Positions 15,248 to 15,688 of a stretch of DNA of 15,688 nt are shown here, piece after piece. The position numbers and the translations under genes are program-made. The stretch's first letter is position 1. Each line of letters opens with the position of its first letter. The stretch is from Paludibacteraceae bacterium. GTDB taxonomy: Bacteria > Bacteroidota > Bacteroidia > Bacteroidales > Paludibacteraceae. The notes under the pieces are model-generated. The model was not told where the DNA came from and did no database searches. It saw nothing but the letters and a program-made list of their open reading frames with translations. The stretch is taken from the NCBI GenBank assembly GCA_017560605.1, contig JAFZEQ010000076.1, positions 1-15,688 of the forward strand. Reading direction: 5' to 3'.

Positions 15248-15279
15248 CAAAGGTACAAAAAAAAAAGTAAATTTGCAAG
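15248..15279 (-). promoter_or_regulatory. Promoter of holB and probably the whole minus-strand cluster
   Basis: On the minus strand, CTTG (15276-15279), 20 nt, then TACCTTTG (15248-15255), followed by GCGCGCT. The -33 box has one mismatch to TTTG. The holB ATG lies 19 nt past the -7 box, giving a leader of roughly 12 nt. No convincing promoter is seen inside the cluster. Confidence 0.8.
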
Positions 15280-15463
15280 AAAATTTAACTTTTTATAAAA
15301 AATGATAGATGAAATCTATCTTCTATTTTCTCGTGTATCCCTCGTCTTTTCTAAACCTGATCGTACTTTATTATATTTGTATTATGTCTTTACGAGGTTA
15401 TTGTTGTTATAATGTGATAAAACACTAAGAAAATGCTGTTTTAACTAGAAATTATGCTAAATA
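15280..15463. other. AT-rich spacer between divergent promoters
   Basis: No coding frame is evident. A small perfect hairpin, GATAGAT-GAA-ATCTATC, lies at 15304-15320 and is followed by T-rich DNA; its function is unknown. Confidence 0.6.
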
Positions 15464-15495
15464 TTTGGTGGTATCAAAAAAAAATAGTACCTTTG
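15464..15495 (+). promoter_or_regulatory. Promoter of rpsP with extended upstream box
   Basis: TTTG at 15464-15467, 20 nt, then TACCTTTG at 15488-15495. The -33 side reads TTTGGTGGTATCAAA, one base different from the tRNA promoter. A GCGCGC follows the -7 box. The start of transcription should lie near 15502, giving a leader of about 85 nt. Confidence 0.87.
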
Positions 15496-15498
15496 CGC

Positions 15499-15585
15499 GC
15501 TTTTTCGTGAAAAAAGCATACCATTAATTATTTATTAACCCGGACAGGTAACTCGTGTAGTTATAGTCCACAAACTAAAAAACAA
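15499..15585 (+). promoter_or_regulatory. Structured 5' leader of rpsP, possible autoregulatory element
   Basis: Two hairpins are visible. The first, GCTTTTT (15499-15505) with AAAAAGC (15511-15517), lies at the very 5' end. The second has outer stem GGAC (15542-15545) with GTCC (15566-15569), internal loop AGG/TA, inner stem TAACT (15549-15553) with AGTTA (15559-15563), and loop CGTGT. The second ends 16 nt before the ATG. Ribosomal protein operons often carry such leaders bound by their own product; S16 binding is inferred only. Confidence 0.5.
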
Positions 15586-15688
15586 ATGGCAACAAAAATT
15601 CGTTTGGCTCGTCACGGTCACAAAGACTATGCTTACTACCACATCGTAGTAGCTGACAGCCGTTCACCACGTGATGGTAAAATCATCG
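15586..15688 (+). CDS. rpsP: 30S ribosomal protein S16, 5' part only
   Basis: The first 34 residues, [20 protein letters not shown] and on through [14 protein letters not shown], match the strongly conserved N-terminus of bS16, a primary or early 16S rRNA-binding protein needed for 30S assembly. The window ends inside the gene, so length and downstream genes cannot be seen. No Shine-Dalgarno is present; the A-rich AACTAAAAAACAA before the ATG is common for highly expressed Bacteroidetes genes. Confidence 0.97.
   Translation, partial: MATKIRLARHGHKDYAYYHIVVADSRSPRDGKII

Larger units (their letters stand above)
15242..15501. repeat. 15-nt inverted repeat of the divergent promoter cores
   Basis: GTACCTTTGCGCGCT is present on the minus strand at 15242-15256 (holB) and on the plus strand at 15487-15501 (rpsP). 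It covers the -7 box and the start-site region of both promoters. Confidence 0.8.

Overview
The window looks like a chromosomal segment of a Bacteroidota species, most likely order Bacteroidales. The reasons are promoters of the TTTG / TANNTTTG type (for example TACCTTTG with TTTG 20 nt upstream), almost no Shine-Dalgarno sequences, a tRNA gene with no encoded CCA, and phylum-typical genes: GldH, a PorW/SprE-like lipoprotein, a RicT/PSP1 protein, and a CBM20-bearing amylomaltase. I see no phage, insertion sequence, CRISPR array or other sign of recent transfer.

Left part (1-5166). A minus-strand pair is read from a promoter at about 3318-3349: a YbhN-like flippase-fold membrane protein, then, 12 nt on, a large 4-alpha-glucanotransferase (malQ) that runs off the left edge. 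Divergent from it, on the plus strand, is an exported protein with an N-terminal helix-hairpin-helix region and a predicted outer-membrane beta-barrel, of unknown function. Both divergent genes have very short leaders.

Middle (5167-5733). A tRNA with anticodon CAT (most likely elongator Met) has its own promoter and a strong, symmetric terminator. It is followed by about 320 nt of AT-rich DNA with no gene.

Right part (5734-15228). A compact eight-gene minus-strand cluster reads holB, ricT (PSP1), gldH, trmB, mrp, a MATE transporter, tsaB, porW/sprE-like. Genes overlap or nearly touch, apart from one 87-nt gap before trmB. It mixes replication (clamp loader delta-prime), tRNA modification (m7G46 and t6A), Fe-S or P-loop maturation, efflux, and two envelope lipoproteins tied to gliding and type IX secretion.

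Right edge (15229-15688). Divergent promoters for holB and rpsP (ribosomal protein S16, cut by the edge) share a 15-nt core in inverted orientation. The rpsP transcript begins with a structured leader that could be an autoregulatory element. The rpsP promoter also shares an extended upstream box with the tRNA promoter.

Most of the window is ordinary core genome. The parts most worth a second look are the rpsP leader, the shared promoter box of tRNA and rpsP, the HhH plus barrel protein, and the Mrp protein lacking the family's CxxC.
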